From: Anticarsia gemmatalis | Lineage: Eukaryota > Arthropoda > Insecta > Lepidoptera > Erebidae | Reading direction: 5' to 3' | Length of the DNA stretch: 64,000 bases | Assembly: GCF_050436995.1 (NCBI RefSeq) | Contig: NC_134767.1 | Location: 5,642,001 to 5,706,000, forward strand | Shown here: in pieces, positions 11,801 to 26,800 of the stretch | How positions within the stretch are numbered: the stretch's first letter is position 1 | Layout: every line of letters starts with the position of its first letter | Notes under the pieces: generated by a model | The model's input: only the letters and a program-made list of their open reading frames with translations | Told to the model about the DNA's origin: nothing | Database searches by the model: none | Position numbers and translations under genes: made by a program

Positions 11801-14800
11801 CTAAACCTGAACAGAATTTTGTACTACACAAAGTATAGGATTAGCCCAAAGTAGATTTTAAGTTACTGCATGCAATAGGTACATACATACAATATAATAA
11901 TACTAGCTGACCCGCGCAACTTCGCATGCGTCACATAACAGAGAAAGGGTCAAATTTTTCCCCGTTTTTGTAACATTTTTTTGGTACTCTGCTCCTATTG
12001 GTCGCAGCGTGATGATATATAGCCTTTAGTTTTCTTCGATAAATGGGCTATCTAACACTGAAAGAATTTTTCTAATCGGACCAGTAGTTCCTGAGATTAA
12101 CGCGTTCAAACAAACAAACTCTTTATAATATTAGTATAGATAATATTTATGTACGATCGTATACTATTTTATGTACCTTTTTAAACAATGCAACACACTT
12201 TGAACATAATTTTGTAATAACATTCGTCCAAAAGAAGTACCAAAGAAAATTCATACGTATTGCACAACGTCAGTATTACAAATTTCATGACGCTTGCTTT
12301 TATTTTACTGTTATTGTGCGCGGAAATACGTGGGGCATTCGTTAGAAATAAATTGTTTCTGTATTTGTCGTGTAAGCGTAAAACTCACGTTTTTTTAGCA
12401 AATGTAATGGAATTGCTGCCATTGTTTTAAGGATAATTTCGTATTGAACGATGTGGACTTTAGGACTTGTGTGGGAAGTTCCTGAGGGATTCCTACAATG
12501 GTGTGGGTACAATGTGTAAAATAATATGAGTTTTGATTGTAAAATCTTATTTCAAGCATTGTTACAATATTTTACGATAGATAAAAAGTTAGGTACGCTA
12601 TCAAACGTTAAATTTCATTGAAAATTGTCGGAGTATTGCCCTCATCTATTTCCTTAGCTTGACATTTAAGGAAACGTTATAAAATCAAATAAAATCGTGT
12701 CTTGAGGATAAGTCAAGATAACTAACGTTATAATCGGATTGCTTGCTCACAAATTCGTTTCCGATTATCTTGGGCTTAATATCATATTTTTTGATTGACT
12801 ACACAAAAATCGGATTATGAGGAAGACTTATAAAATAACGATACAGGAAAACACTTTACATTAATTTGGATTCCGTGAACGTAATAAAAATTTAATAATA
12901 TTTAACTTGTTGTGATTAAACATTATGAAGTGTTCGGTAATTTTATCACCTTAGTATATTATATTGAAGCTTTGACAAGAAAACGGTAAAGGTACTTAGC
13001 GTTTGTTTTCGGTCCCAAAAACGGACTCATGGCTCTCCAGTTGGAGTAGCAAATATCTCATAACTTAATAGATTTGCTGATGTTTAAATAAATAAAAGCG
13101 AAGCGTATCCAAAACAAAAGGGCGTAACCACCAATCTATACAGATTCCATAAAAAGGGGCATTTCAATATCATTAAACCGCTGACAAAAGTAGTTTCAGT
13201 TTCAACATCAGCTAGAACTAGGGCGTTCCACCAAAGGTTTGTAACGAAACTTGCCTCTTTGATCTTTCACATTTGAATATGTAAATTATCGAGGGATGGG
13301 CTACGGGAAGCTGCCCAACAAACGTTCGCTCCAATTTAATGTTGATTTTAATTCTAGTATTAGTTCAGGATATTCTCTTGCGGTTGAACAAACACACCAT
13401 TTTAATTTGCCTACCAAATGTTTAAGTTGGTTTTTCTAGTTAAAGGAAGAGTTGTTCGGTGCATAACTATGAAAGTTTTCACGTTTATGTGTGGACCTAG
13501 TATTTACTATCTGCTGATTCGATGGAATTCGCAATTTTTTTAAAGGCCAACATAAATACATTTTATTTATTTATTTATTACCACCGGTAGTTACATGTTG
13601 ATGAACAGGATATACTAACTATAATATATAGATATACTAAATATAAAGCATTTGTATTGTTATGCTCTAGTTAATCCCAATAAAATGATTAGCCTAGCTA
13701 TTAAGAAATTTTGTATGAAAATTTGATCAGCGCCTTTAGCGGCCGGCGCAAGAACTATTTTTTGCAGTAAGTTACAAAATTCAAACTCTCGACTCTTTAT
13801 GGTACCATTATTGTAGATAATCGCGCTACAGGATGTTTTATTGGCATAAGTATTCCTTTGTATGTCTCTTACTGAAATTATTGTTTGTTTATATTGTTAT
13901 TAAAAATAAACAAATAAATCGGTCTTCTGAGAATTGACGGGTTCTCTTTGAAATAATATAAAATATACATTTCAACACGGGAGATATTAATTTATTCGTA
14001 TGAAGTAGCGGTATAATTTTACAGCAAAATAAATTTAAATAATTGAGATCGGAATTTCGCAATCGGAGCGATAAGCCGCTGGTTGAATTTATATTCCAAA
14101 GGGGTCAATTGCTGAGGTCATAGGTGTTAACGCATGTCAGATAAATTACATATAATATTTAATGTCGCTTTATGAAAAATAAAGTTAAAGTAGTCACCTC
14201 TTTACTCAGGCTTTTTTCGTAGACTGACTCATGATTGCGGAGGACAGAATTGCTAGATAGACTAATTTCACAGATAGATAGACTAAAACTGTTTTAGGTC
14301 TTGTCGTTAGCTTTGTAAAAATCAGAATTTATGTTCTAACGCTAAAGAATAATCGCAACTTACGAAGTAATAATATTATAAATTTCGGGTAGGTAGTTAC
14401 TTTAAAAGTAACTCGTATAACTGGCATATAACAAAGACAGACTTTGAATTCCACCTACTTGTAAGTAAAATCAAATAAAAATACAATAAACCAATCCATC
14501 ATCGTATTTACTACAGAAATGCACATTTCTACAAATGTAGAGAATACGTACATAATGCATCGTTAGTCTATCGTTCTGCCCTACTTTCTAAAAGGGCCTT
14601 ATTATACAAGAGTATTAGCAATTTTCATATATTATGAGGGCACTATTATGAAGTCCCTATTCACAGTTAGGCTTTGCATATTCATGCAATAGAAACACTT
14701 GTTTAATGTATAGCAGAGTTTTCATTTGTGACCAACGGACTATAAATATGATAGGAATTCGAATATCGGCTCAATCGGCAATAGCGATGCACTATTAAAT

Positions 14801-17800
14801 GGTTTGGTAAATGTAAGTCACGAACATTAAAGATTTATTTTCTAGTCACACACAACATTTTGGAATATATGTATGTATATATACTGTTTTTTTTTTGTTG
14901 TTGTTTACGGTTGTACTGAATGCAACCGTAGACGAAGTTCGGCTACGATTTTTATAAATAAAAACAATTTTAGAAACATGTTTTAAGGTTTAATAAAATT
15001 AAGCTTATTAAATGTTAAAAATGCGTACAGACCTATTTTTAAAATTCTGATGCGAAACAAATTTTAGTATCACAACTTATTTATCATACCAATTTTGTAC
15101 GTAGCTTGCAAATTTATTTTGTGATAAAAATATGTTCATATGTACATGTTCATTTTGTCATAGTTTTAGCAATTATAAAGTATTTTTTATGGGGTAGTAA
15201 CAAAATGTTTTACTATTAGCGAGTAGCGGCTTTATCGCTATTCAGCTTTAACAAAATATTTGATCCGTCTAACATGTTGCCGCTGCATATTTTATTCGAC
15301 AAAATATTTTTCCATTCAAGCCGAGTTTGCGCTGGTAAAGCTATTAAATCGTCGTCAAATATATGCGACGTGGTTTGCTTGCAAATTTGTAAATAAAGAG
15401 CGGTTTGTTTAGTTTGTGTAGATAGGAAAATAGACTGAGTTAATACTGAAAAATCATATGTTGATTTAGAGTGGATAGATTATAGTGTTTGACAGACTTT
15501 TGGTATCGTGAATTTCCTTGAATGCACTAATAAGGCTTGCTGAACAAATCATAGTCTAAACAATACATGAAACTTAAGGAAACTGGATGACTCATGACAT
15601 TATGACAATAATAGAAACAGTTTCAGTTTTCGACATTTCTGAATTTATAAAAATAATAACAAATGCAAATTAAAGGCTTTACGACAACAGTTCAGTAAAA
15701 GTGATGACCAATAGCTACTTGTTTCTAGTCGCGAAGCTTTTACTTAATTTTTTGATAGGTAACGAACACGCTGATAAGTAAAACGTCAAATAGAAATAAC
15801 TCGTGAATACTTCGATACATTAACCCCTAGTATCATAATCAGAACCCCTATTTACAGATAATCTAGCACCTACAATTCAATATCATATACAAAACTGCCT
15901 CAAACTAGTATACAACTAAACACACGGTACACACGTTGTGTATTCCGCCCCCGGCACTGCCGTCCAACTTTTTCCAATCTCCTAGAGATAGGAAATTTTA
16001 AAATGCTTATTGGAAAATTCAACTTATCCATACATTAGCGAACGAATAGGGAGCTGTTTTGTTAAGCGAGGTTAAACTTCGCTTTTATTTGGTGCTTTCA
16101 AAATTAGGCAGGCAAAAATGAAGGGAAAAAATTGCGAGATACGGAACATTTTGGTTTTACATTTTTTGGTGGATTACTTTAGTACATGTGTATGTGTTTA
16201 TTAAAGGTTGTTATGTTTTCTTATAAATAATTAGAAGTAAAATTTTACACATGCATTTATGTGAGACAAGATAATGTTTATGCTTGCTACATGCATAGTC
16301 TTGAAGATTGAACTAGGCCGTATTTTTCTTGTGTTGTTCAAGATTGAGGACTATAACTTTTATACAAGTATCATGAGGAGAAAAACGTGTAAAATTTGCT
16401 ATAATTCACCCTTTGTGTCTATGAAGCATAATATTATTATGAAATAGTTTTATTCGAAAACGCACGGAACTTGAAATCGTGGGTATATTTGTCGAAAGTT
16501 TTAACCAAACATTTTTACTATTTTGTTTTAAGTACAGACTTAATTAGTGTAATTGTTACTACTGTTGCAGTTTTAATTTGAATTCGTTTTCAACTTATCC
16601 GTTAAGTAGTTATTATTCGAGTTCATATTGTTGAAACTTTGTTAGTTCAGGAAATATTTGTTGAGGCGTTTTGTAGCCAGGAAACAAATTAATTGTAAAA
16701 GCCTGTATTCCGTTCTTTTAGTGACCTGCTTTATATGTCATATAATTTCTTAAGAAATGGCTTACTGTTAATAAGGAAAGTTGTTGAAAATTCATGGCAA
16801 GTAAAAAACTAAAAGTAGTAATAGTTTTCTGTTAAAAATAATACTTTACGCGTGTTGTTATGTGCAAAACTCGAGAACAACATAATCAGTTTGTATTTCA
16901 AATACTTATTCGTTGAAGACTCGGAAAGGTTATTCTAGAAATAAAATAATCTCTAAATTAAGATTTTTAAATAGTCAAAGTCATACTCTGAGTATATTAG
17001 TAATTTGTGATATAAATAATTTAATTCTTAAAGGAATAAACATTTTTATATTTTTCGAAGTGTGAACCAAAGCCTTTGGAAAAAGCACGTCGAGGTGAAC
17101 TAAATGAACTTAGCTCGCGATGTTTGTTACGCTTTCAAGCTCACTGTATGTCGAGTTTTCAAGTCGGTAAACGGAGTGTACGTGCTTTGGATTAGTATTG
17201 AATTCTTAATAATAGACTAAAAATCTTTACAGGCACTCTTAATCTTAACGAGGCTAGAAAAAGAAACAATTTTTGTAGACAAATCGTAATTTTTCTGATT
17301 TACTGCAGTCGGTACTATTGAGCATTGAGAATTTGACATTTAAAAATATATAAAATTAGTTCCTACGGCAACCGCTAGGGGCGCCACTCACGTTTTCATA
17401 TAAAAATTGGCTGTACCTATTGGCTGTCTGGTTGTCAATAAGACGTAGTGGTAGAGAATCGCGATGCTGCAGGGACGTTTTTTTATTACATCATCTGAAA
17501 TATAATACTACGTTATCAATGTAAGAAATAGCCTTAAGAACAAAGCCACTACTCAACAGAGACCTTTTCCAAAATATCTCGACATAAAAGCAGTTTTTCA
17601 TAAACAAACAAATCTAGATACATAAAGAGATACAATTGTTTTTGTATTAGTTCGTGTGCCGTCCAAACTTTATGCTTAGATTATCATCGGCGTGGCCTAT
17701 CACAAAGAAAACAATCAAATCAGTGGAAAAAGAAAGTCCTGTACAAAGGGGCGTTATCTCAAAAAGATTATCAGGAATAGTGAGGGGAGCTCGTGCTATC

Positions 17801-20800
17801 GATTTTGGCGAGTTTCTTTGATTCCGATGTCTGGTTGTTTGTTACTTTTTGCTATCCGGACTTATAAGTTGCAGCAACATCACTTACCGTTGATTAATTA
17901 GAACACTTTTCACATTGGAAAATGGTCAGAAGAACACCGAAACTTTCGTATATGAGATGAGCTGATGCTAGATTTAATTTTGTAAGAACGACAAATAGCT
18001 CAGAAATCTAATAGTTGTTTTACAATTTACTCCTACAATGAGTAGGATTTTATGGTAATCTATATAATTACTATTCCATTCAATCATTTTTAAAACAAAC
18101 TAGGAGACTACATGTTAAAAAGATTTATCGATACAATTCAATCAACAACAACCCCAGCACTACACCACCAGTGAAGAAGTCTTCGTATAGAATTTATTTT
18201 CTTTTCCACAAGCAAGTAGAGTATTAAGAATTAATTAGTTTGTGTGGTTATTTCGTGACAATAAATAGTAGTCGTGTGTTACGTGGTAGTATAGTGGAGT
18301 AATTGGGTTCTTACTGAGAAGTTTTAGTGCGGTTGTTCCGTCTATTTATTGAGCAAATGATAGAGTGAAGATTGGAGGAAGACTGCTATTATTTTACTTG
18401 ATTCGTGTTGGGAATTTATCGATGTTTTATTAGAGAAAAGTCTGAAAGATAATTTACTTTTATATTGTTTTGCAAAAGTAGTAAGTAGTCTTTCAAAACA
18501 AAATTATTTTTTGAAGACTAAAACACTTTGGTGGTGGACTCAAGGCCTAACCCCACCCTCATTACGGGATCAGACCCCTGCCTAGCAGTGGGACATTAAT
18601 GGGTTAAATTTATTTAATATACTTTGAGATTTCTGTATTATGTATTTGATATTTAAGGCTTTGTTATTGAGGAGGCAATTGTTAGAAATAATTATAAATA
18701 TTTTAACATGTGTATATATAATTATGGTACACCATGTAATTTTAACATTAATATTTTGCTACGATGAACTTCATTCTTCATCAAACCAAAAGAAACGATT
18801 TAAAACTTCAAACTCGAAACCTAGTTCTACCCAAGCTTAAGAGGGAGTTAGGGAAAGCAATAAGATAACATCTAGAGGAAATACCATTTAAAATAATAAC
18901 CTTCCTTGAGGGCTGCCGAGCTCAGAACGCAGTTCAAATACTGCTCAACTCGAACCAACTTTTTCAAAGTTTCGATCGTGTTCAAAGCACCAATGAAGCG
19001 TGCTGCGAACTTCATACGAAATTAAACGAAAACCTACGATTGAAAGGACAGCCATCAAAGTTTTTAAGCCTTTAATACGACGCCACAAATTGAGCTTTTG
19101 ATTAGTTCGAGAATTGATTTGATTAAAAATTTGCTAAATCAATATCCGTTTTGCTTATTTTGATCGGTGTTTTTTTGGGTACTTGTGCGTAGTAGCCCAC
19201 ATTTAACTGTTACTACTCAACAGGCTCATAGACTCTTTCAATTGAATGCCCATAATAATGTTTTCAAGAATTAACACGTAACTCTGTATGTTGGAGCGCC
19301 TTTACTTAGATCATTATTATCATCGTCGTACTTAGATCGATCTATCAACGACAAAATAATATAATGTTCTATCTTAGAAGCCTTACAATATCATGTTATT
19401 CAAAATAAAACTTCTCACAACGTTGTTTCTATTTATACAAACCTCGAAACCTTCTTTTTTCAATACGAAAAGGAACATAACCAGCTTACGCATACGTTTT
19501 CTCAGAAATAATCTCTTACTCCTATTCCGTTCGTTCCCGCAAATAAGATTTGACTACAAGAACACCGAATCCAGTCAAATTTCAACTGAAATACGCAACA
19601 TTTTGGTGTACAGACCCCGAAGTGAACGGAAAAACTGTTTATTTACTTTGACCTTTTAAAAACGACTTTTTGTTTGCGAAATTGAATGTATGGGAACTGA
19701 AAAAGCGGATGAATTATGAGGACGAAAAAGCTTACTAGCGGAACTGTAAACACTTTTGCTTCTTTTCATTTGATAAAGTGACTTGCTAGTATTTTTTGTT
19801 GGGTAACCAATTCAGTTCAAACGTTTGTATCAGACCGCCACTGGACGATTAATATTATTGGCAATTTAGGGTTTATATCGTGAAATATTTGAAAAAAGAT
19901 TTTAAAGTTCCGATACAATATAATGTACTATTTTTCAGTTGCAGCAAAATGATTGAGCAATACTATTGCACGTGTAGGCGCGGCCGTAGCAGTCAAGTCG
20001 GTAGTGCAATTGTCGTGAAGTGGACACGTCACGTAAACATAAATCCGATACTACAGTAGATTCTCGTTACTATTCTGTATCGTTACTGTGAGATAACTAA
20101 CAACTGCAGCGCGACACTACTACAGCCGGTATTTTCGAATATTGATAGTTGGCATATAAAATGTACTGCAAAACAAGTTCTTACGGCGCCCACTAGAGGC
20201 ACTAATCACATGATCATACAAAATTTTTCGATAGCTGGCTGGTTATCGATAGTCGATAGAATCGCGCTACTTGTATGTGGACGAGATTTCATGCAAATGG
20301 TACTATCGAGTGGCGACTTTTGACATTTATAATGACTTCAAAAAAATTGTTCTTCCGAAGTACGTGGAGTCTAAAGAATTCCGGGATAATAAGACAATAT
20401 AGCCACCTATTAAAAAAATCCAATTAAACTGCAACTTTAGCAATCAGCGCAATAGATGTCCCACTTCTATACCTCTTCAGTCTAAGAGCACAGAACACGA
20501 GTAATCCTTAGACGTTCACATAGACCAGGGGTGGCCAACCGGTCGATCGTGACCATTAGTCCAGTCGATCGTGGTAAGGCAAAAAAATATAAATAAATAG
20601 ATCAGACTGCGCAACGTAATTACCAAATATATTAATCGACTTGGTATTATATAGATCTCACAACTTTTTACGGCGAGACTTGAGGTTTTTACAGAATGTT
20701 TTTGATGGCATCTCACTTCTTTTTGTAGAGCGAACATAAGTCCAATTTGTATGGAAAGACGTTTTTTTTTCATAATTCAACATATTTTCTTATGGGAATG

Positions 20801-23800
20801 TTGTTCAGTTTCATGGGCTAAACACCCTTCCCCACCCTTTACCACCTCCCGTTATGCCTCATATAGTAGGTACCTATTTACACCTATTTATTTTATTTTC
20901 TACAGTAATAATAATTCATTAACTGCAAATGTAACCTTGTAATCTTATACATTTATATGAGATTACAAAGTTATTGTTGCAGTTAGTGTATTTGGAAAAC
21001 TGGACCGAAATTAGAAAATATTAAATTTTTCCCATGATTAAGACACTAAACCCTATTTGTATTCTAAATTTTAAGCTTCAAAGTCTGCTAGAAGTACCTT
21101 AGACTTTTGATGATCGGTGAGTCAGTGAGTCAGTGAGTCAGTGAATCAGTGAGTGACAAAATTCAAAATTTTAACAAGTGGTCATTCTTAAACTACTGGT
21201 TCAAATTGACTGAAATTTTAAATATACCGTGTTTATACAATGACTGATTAGTTGCTGAAAATCCAGGCTTCTTGTTTTATCCACAACGAAATTATAGGGT
21301 TGTCAAAAATAGCCCGAATTGCTTCGAGAAAAGGATGTTACGGCCGTGCCGCTTTTTTTTGCTCGACTTGCGGGGGCACTTCCGTGCCCCCAGATCACTT
21401 GTTTCAACGGTGAAGGAAAACCTCGTGATGAAAATTTTCACGCCTGAAAATTGTTTCACGCATTTTTAAAGGGATTCAAAGTCTCCAACCTGAACATGAG
21501 CAGCGTGAGGAACTCAAGGTCTAACAATTTCCTCAATTTAGGAGATCCTTGCTCAGAAGTGAGACAGTATTGGAAATTGTAGAATATGATTGCGTAGATT
21601 TTTTTGTTAAATGCATGCATTTAAAATATACATGATTTTTTCTATGGATATTAATCAATAATTCGAAATCTAACAATTATAGTACAGCCAGGGGGGTTCC
21701 ACTCCGCAGAGTAAGTATGATCGGCCGCCGGGCCGCATATGCGGCCTATCTCAGTAGGTTGCCACTCGGCGCGCTCGCTCACCGCGTCGCGCGATTTAGT
21801 GCTAGCTACACTTATCTATTTTATTAATCTGTTTTCTGTTTAAATAAAAAAAAATGTCAACTAAACAACAAAAATCCCGTAAAAAAGCTAAAAGATACTG
21901 TAGTGTTTATGGGTGCATGAACAAAGACAATACGGAATCGAAAATATCATAATAATATAATAAATAGGTATATAAATATCATTTTTTAATATCGTCGGCG
22001 CAATCCACGGAATACCTACCTACCTATATTTATTTAATGGCCAGACAGCAATACAATTATAATTTTATTTTATAATGGTTAATGGGTTTTTCATGTTTTG
22101 AAGTATTGTATTTGCATAGGTACACACTGTTCTCTTTATTGATTTATTTTAATATTTATATCGACTAGTGATAACCCTGTGTTCCGGCGGTGAAACCGGA
22201 GACGCGCGGCGATACCCAATGGAGTATGAACGCTCGCGCAGCGCGATAAGTTTCAATTTCGTATGGCAGTCGTTAGTGTAGGTAATTTTTTATGCCTAAA
22301 CTTCACTTTTGTTCAGAAGTGGACCTTCTGTACGGTAGTACTATTACTTATTCTGTGGTACAGCGTCGTAACTCCTACAATCTTAGTTAACAATCAATGC
22401 ACAAGAACACGGATCTTAAGACAAACTACAGTTGCTCTATTGCTTTGCCTTGATTACTCCAGTTCAATTACTGCACCTGCCGTCCTATATGAAGTCTAGT
22501 ACTATTAGATTTCAATTCCGATATCAAGTTTCGAAATGGGGAAAACGGGATTATATTTATGTTTGTGTCCATTACGTAAATAATAACAATTATATTTGGC
22601 TACACTATATAAGGTCTTGTTTTAACCTGACCTAGTTTAATCTAGTGAATAAGCTTCGGTTAATTTATCTGTGGGAATTTTGATAGTTGCTCTCACACAT
22701 TTGCTTGTCACTATATTTTTTGGAAAGCTTATTAGATACTTAAATATAAGCTGTCCAAATAACAAGTTTAATATGCTCAATTTCAGAATATTTATTGAAA
22801 TATTATCATACAGCCGCTAATCACAAACTTTCGGATTTATATTAATAGTTATAAAAGATATTTTTTACTTAACCCTAGAAAGATAACCTACGCCTCAGAG
22901 GCGCCCGCGTCCGTTTGAAATTGCTGTCTCTTTCTAATGAGCGCGCGTATCTACCTGTCCTTTTTAGTTAGCTTTTTAGTTAGTTGTAGTTAAGTTAGTT
23001 CATTAAAAAAAAAATATTAATATATCGTACGCCTCTAAAGCGCATGGTTATCTTTTGTGGCAGTCAAAATATGGTTATCTTTTTAGGGTTAAAGTAATCT
23101 GTATCAGTGTGGGTAGTAGCGTATAGAGTCCGATTCCTGGGTCGCATAATTGTATCCTGGAGTTTAGTAACGTGCCTGATATATAGCAATATTAAATCGT
23201 TGGTTTATTACATACACCCCTTTTTCAACTTTTACAACAGGTATGATGTTATTTATGTTGAAAATTAAATTAAATATGAAAAAGACCGTGACACAACAAC
23301 TTAATTTCCCTTTAAAAAGTAAAAAATAATAAAAGAAACTTAATCTTAAAGTTGCTTGCTTAATTAGTTTAGGATCGGACCCTTCTTTTTGCGTCGGAAG
23401 TTAAAAATAACAAAATAATTTCACCTCCAAGATTTTCAATATACTAAACCTCGACTGTAGTTAGGACCATCTAAAATCCGTTAGCGGTACAAGTTCGATA
23501 AGTTGCAAGTAAGAGGGTTATGATCCCATACTCGCTCGGAGCGAGGTGTTAAGCTTTGATACTAAAACATTAAAATCACGTTAGAAGGTTCTAGTTTAAA
23601 CGGTCGCTGCATGTGAAAGATATAATGGTTTAATGAGGTTTTTGAGGATACAAGCTGTGTTTTAATGCTCTTTTATTGTCAGGTATGGAAATAAGCAGCT
23701 GAAGGTTACAGCAAACATTATTCTTAATTTATATAAATGAAAAGAAACCGCCAAATGCGTTGCTAAGAGCACAGCTTGAGAGCGACTCAAGCTATTCGGT

Positions 23801-26800
23801 GGAATTTAAAATACATTTTCAATACAGCGTAAAGAATGTAATGTTGATTGAAATACACCCCAATACCATCGGAATCGGTTTCGCAATTTAGTAATTCATA
23901 ACGTTACAAATAAGCACACAGCCAATTAAACTTATGTACACAGTTACACATGTACTTTTTTATTTACAAGTGGATTTTGTTGCAGCAACATCATTGGTGA
24001 CGTATGCTGGAGAGCGGTACGACTTTATACTGGACGCGAACAATGAGATTGACAACTACTGGATCAGGTTCCGTGGCCTCATGGACTGTGATGAAGTGTA
24101 AGTTCTTTCAATTTTGTTGCTAATTGGTGGTGCCGATGACAATGAAAGATATATTTCCGACCTTATCCTACGTTAAGTAGTGTCGGTATAATATTTAACT
24201 ATATCATGCTGCAGTCTGAATGATTCCTGGAGGCACTGTTGCCTCTAGGAATCATTTCATAACGGTTGTGGGAGAAAATCGACCTGATTATTACATAGTA
24301 GGTTGACTGAATTTTTGTATTGTTTTTGACAGGTTCACGAAAGCAAAGCAAGTAGCTGTGCTGCATTATGAGGGTGCATTGGACGTGGAACCTGCCGGTG
24401 ATCCGGATTGGTACGAGGCTCATAATGAGGGATTGGTAAGTACACAGTGCTTTAACCACAAAAACTATGACGTTTCAATAGGTCTGAAGGAGATTGAATT
24501 TCAAAGCAACTTCTGTTCTTACTTTTGTTAACCGACTTCAAAAAAGGAGCAGGTTCTAAATTCGACTGTATTTTATTTATTAATCATAGCAATCTTGACG
24601 AGGCTTTACGAACATTTTGAATTTCATTTATGTATATATTTCATTCACCAATAACGAAATTTATTTTTTTCTTCTTTACGTGTTTGATGGTACAAAGACA
24701 TGAATATAATCGTAATGAGGCAGGTTGTCATTGTTGTATTACTGTCTCTTCATCCTAAAGTTTATTTACTCAAATGTAAACAAATCGTAATTAGTTCCAC
24801 GTGGATATTTATTATTTAATTCCGTCATTTATAATAATTGATGACACGAGGCAGACTCAGGTCGAAAGACCCTACTCTCATACCGCAACTTCTTACCAAA
24901 GCTTAAATAAGATATAATCTCCAATCAATATTTCAACTAATAACTGACTAAATCATATAACTTCAACAAAATTATGGCAATTTAAAAACTTTTGTAAAAT
25001 GGTCAGTTGTTAAAAGTTCTGGCCAAGTTGTGAAAACTAATTTGGAATAGTGAATCGCTCCCGATTCGGTTCGAAGGTTTTTAAAAATACGTGTTAGTTA
25101 AACTCAATTGTAATTTTGAAAGAATCAACTAAGTTAGTCGTGAGAGTAAATTGAATTTGGCAATGTTATTAATTACGTTTCGTTGTCCCAAATTCTTAAG
25201 AGATCAAAACGTCTTTATAACAAGGTTACAAATTACTAAATATTATTAAAGTGAGCAAGGATTTGCGTTTCCACGAGCTTTATATCACTGCTGGTTACAT
25301 TAAGACTGAAAAAAATACTCAGAAAAATATATCTCCAATTAAAATTGAAGTAGTTTATCAAAAATATTTGCCGTTGTAACTATAGGCTGCATGTAGTAAA
25401 TTATTATGAAAATAAACATAAGTATAAAAAGTAAACTTCAATCAAATATTTATTTGCACTTCTATGTGATGTAACGTAACGGCATCAAACACCCGTGAAA
25501 CCAAGGTCACAACCTTGAAATCCACCGAATCTAAGCATCTAAAAATATTCTTAACAGCAGCCATAAACGTCCCTTTCCTACCAAATGGTCCCTGCATGCA
25601 AATATTTAAATAATAAATTCTATACGGTATCATCATTTCATTGTATATTCAGTGAAGGACTTACTGCCGGCGTAGGTGACATTGTAACCCTATAAAAGTG
25701 TATTGGTTCTCTTATACGAGGATGTTTTCTATCGTGCCCTTGACGCACATAAAAACACTAAGGGATAGTGGCGTTTTCTTTAGGTTTATCATGATATGAC
25801 AGTTTCCTAGTGTTATCAAAGATACGTATAAACTTGTATTTATTATGGCGGGTTGGTATATATTATTTAGGAATGTTGAATAATATTATGAGAAGATTTT
25901 ATTGCTTAAATGTGCGAAAGTTGTTCCGTTGATTGAATGTTTTGACTTTAAGAAATTACTGTTTGCTTACAAAAAAAGAATCAATTCTCGTAAAGAAATT
26001 TATTGTTTAAATTAAAGCAATACAATATTTTTTTAATAAACATTTGCTTCAAAGGTGCAATGCATCACAGATTCGCTTTCAAAATAAAGATGGAAATATT
26101 ATTTTATGGTCGAGAATCGAATCAAAGTCCTCTGCAGCCTGAGGATTCGGCCTCTATAAACAAAAGACAAATGAGACGAACTGAAAGTTCTGAGCGAATA
26201 TTTGATTTAGCACTTTGCATACTGATTCAGTAATTGTATTTAAAAATTTTAGATGTCAAATCAAATTATAGTGAAGTTAAAGTTAGAATATTATAAAGTT
26301 ATTAAATTCTGACGTTAAATACAATATAATTTAATATGAACGTTATTATCAAAGTGAGTTCCTGTGTTAATTCTTTGAGTCATCTGATTGTAGATCTAAC
26401 GTTGAGCTAAAATTTTCAACTTAATCAGCTAGAAATTCCTAAGGCAGAATACCCTAGATTGTCTGATTTTGACCTTTAGTTAAGTAATACTTTACACTGT
26501 ACAGGTTCAGTATTTTTCTAATATTGAGATCTAAATACATTGTGCATGACAGAAATGTTTCGCGTTACAGTAAAATAAGCTTATATAGTCAACGTATTAT
26601 TATATTTTTGACACTAAAATAAGCCCTATTTTCCACAATTGGTAGTCCTTATTAACAAATATCGAGAATTTGCCATTTAAATCTACTATAAAAATAGTAC
26701 CTACAATGCCCGTTAGAGACGTATCTGTCCTGTTAGACTCGCTACCTGTCTATAATATATATTGACGGATCATAATTTGAAATGGAAAAGCCATGCCTAC

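Larger units (their letters stand above)
21689..22262 (+). mobile_element. GC-rich DNA-transposon remnant with truncated THAP-like ORF
   Basis: GC-rich flanks (including the 16-bp palindrome at 21731-21746 and a GGCGGTGAAACCGG palindromic stretch near 22184) enclose an AT-rich middle with a short ORF. This looks like a non-autonomous element whose 5' transposase exon survives. The true ends were not identified. Confidence 0.4.
6959..23985 (+). other. Giant laccase intron d-e (17,027 bases)
   Basis: Bounded by GTAAGT and TTGTTGCAG. It contains two Helitrons, a 5S-like SINE, a foldback hairpin, LINE tails, MITEs, the second copy of the 769-bp element, a hAT-like end, the THAP-remnant element and the piggyBac-like MITE. 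No nested gene is convincing. Confidence 0.8.
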
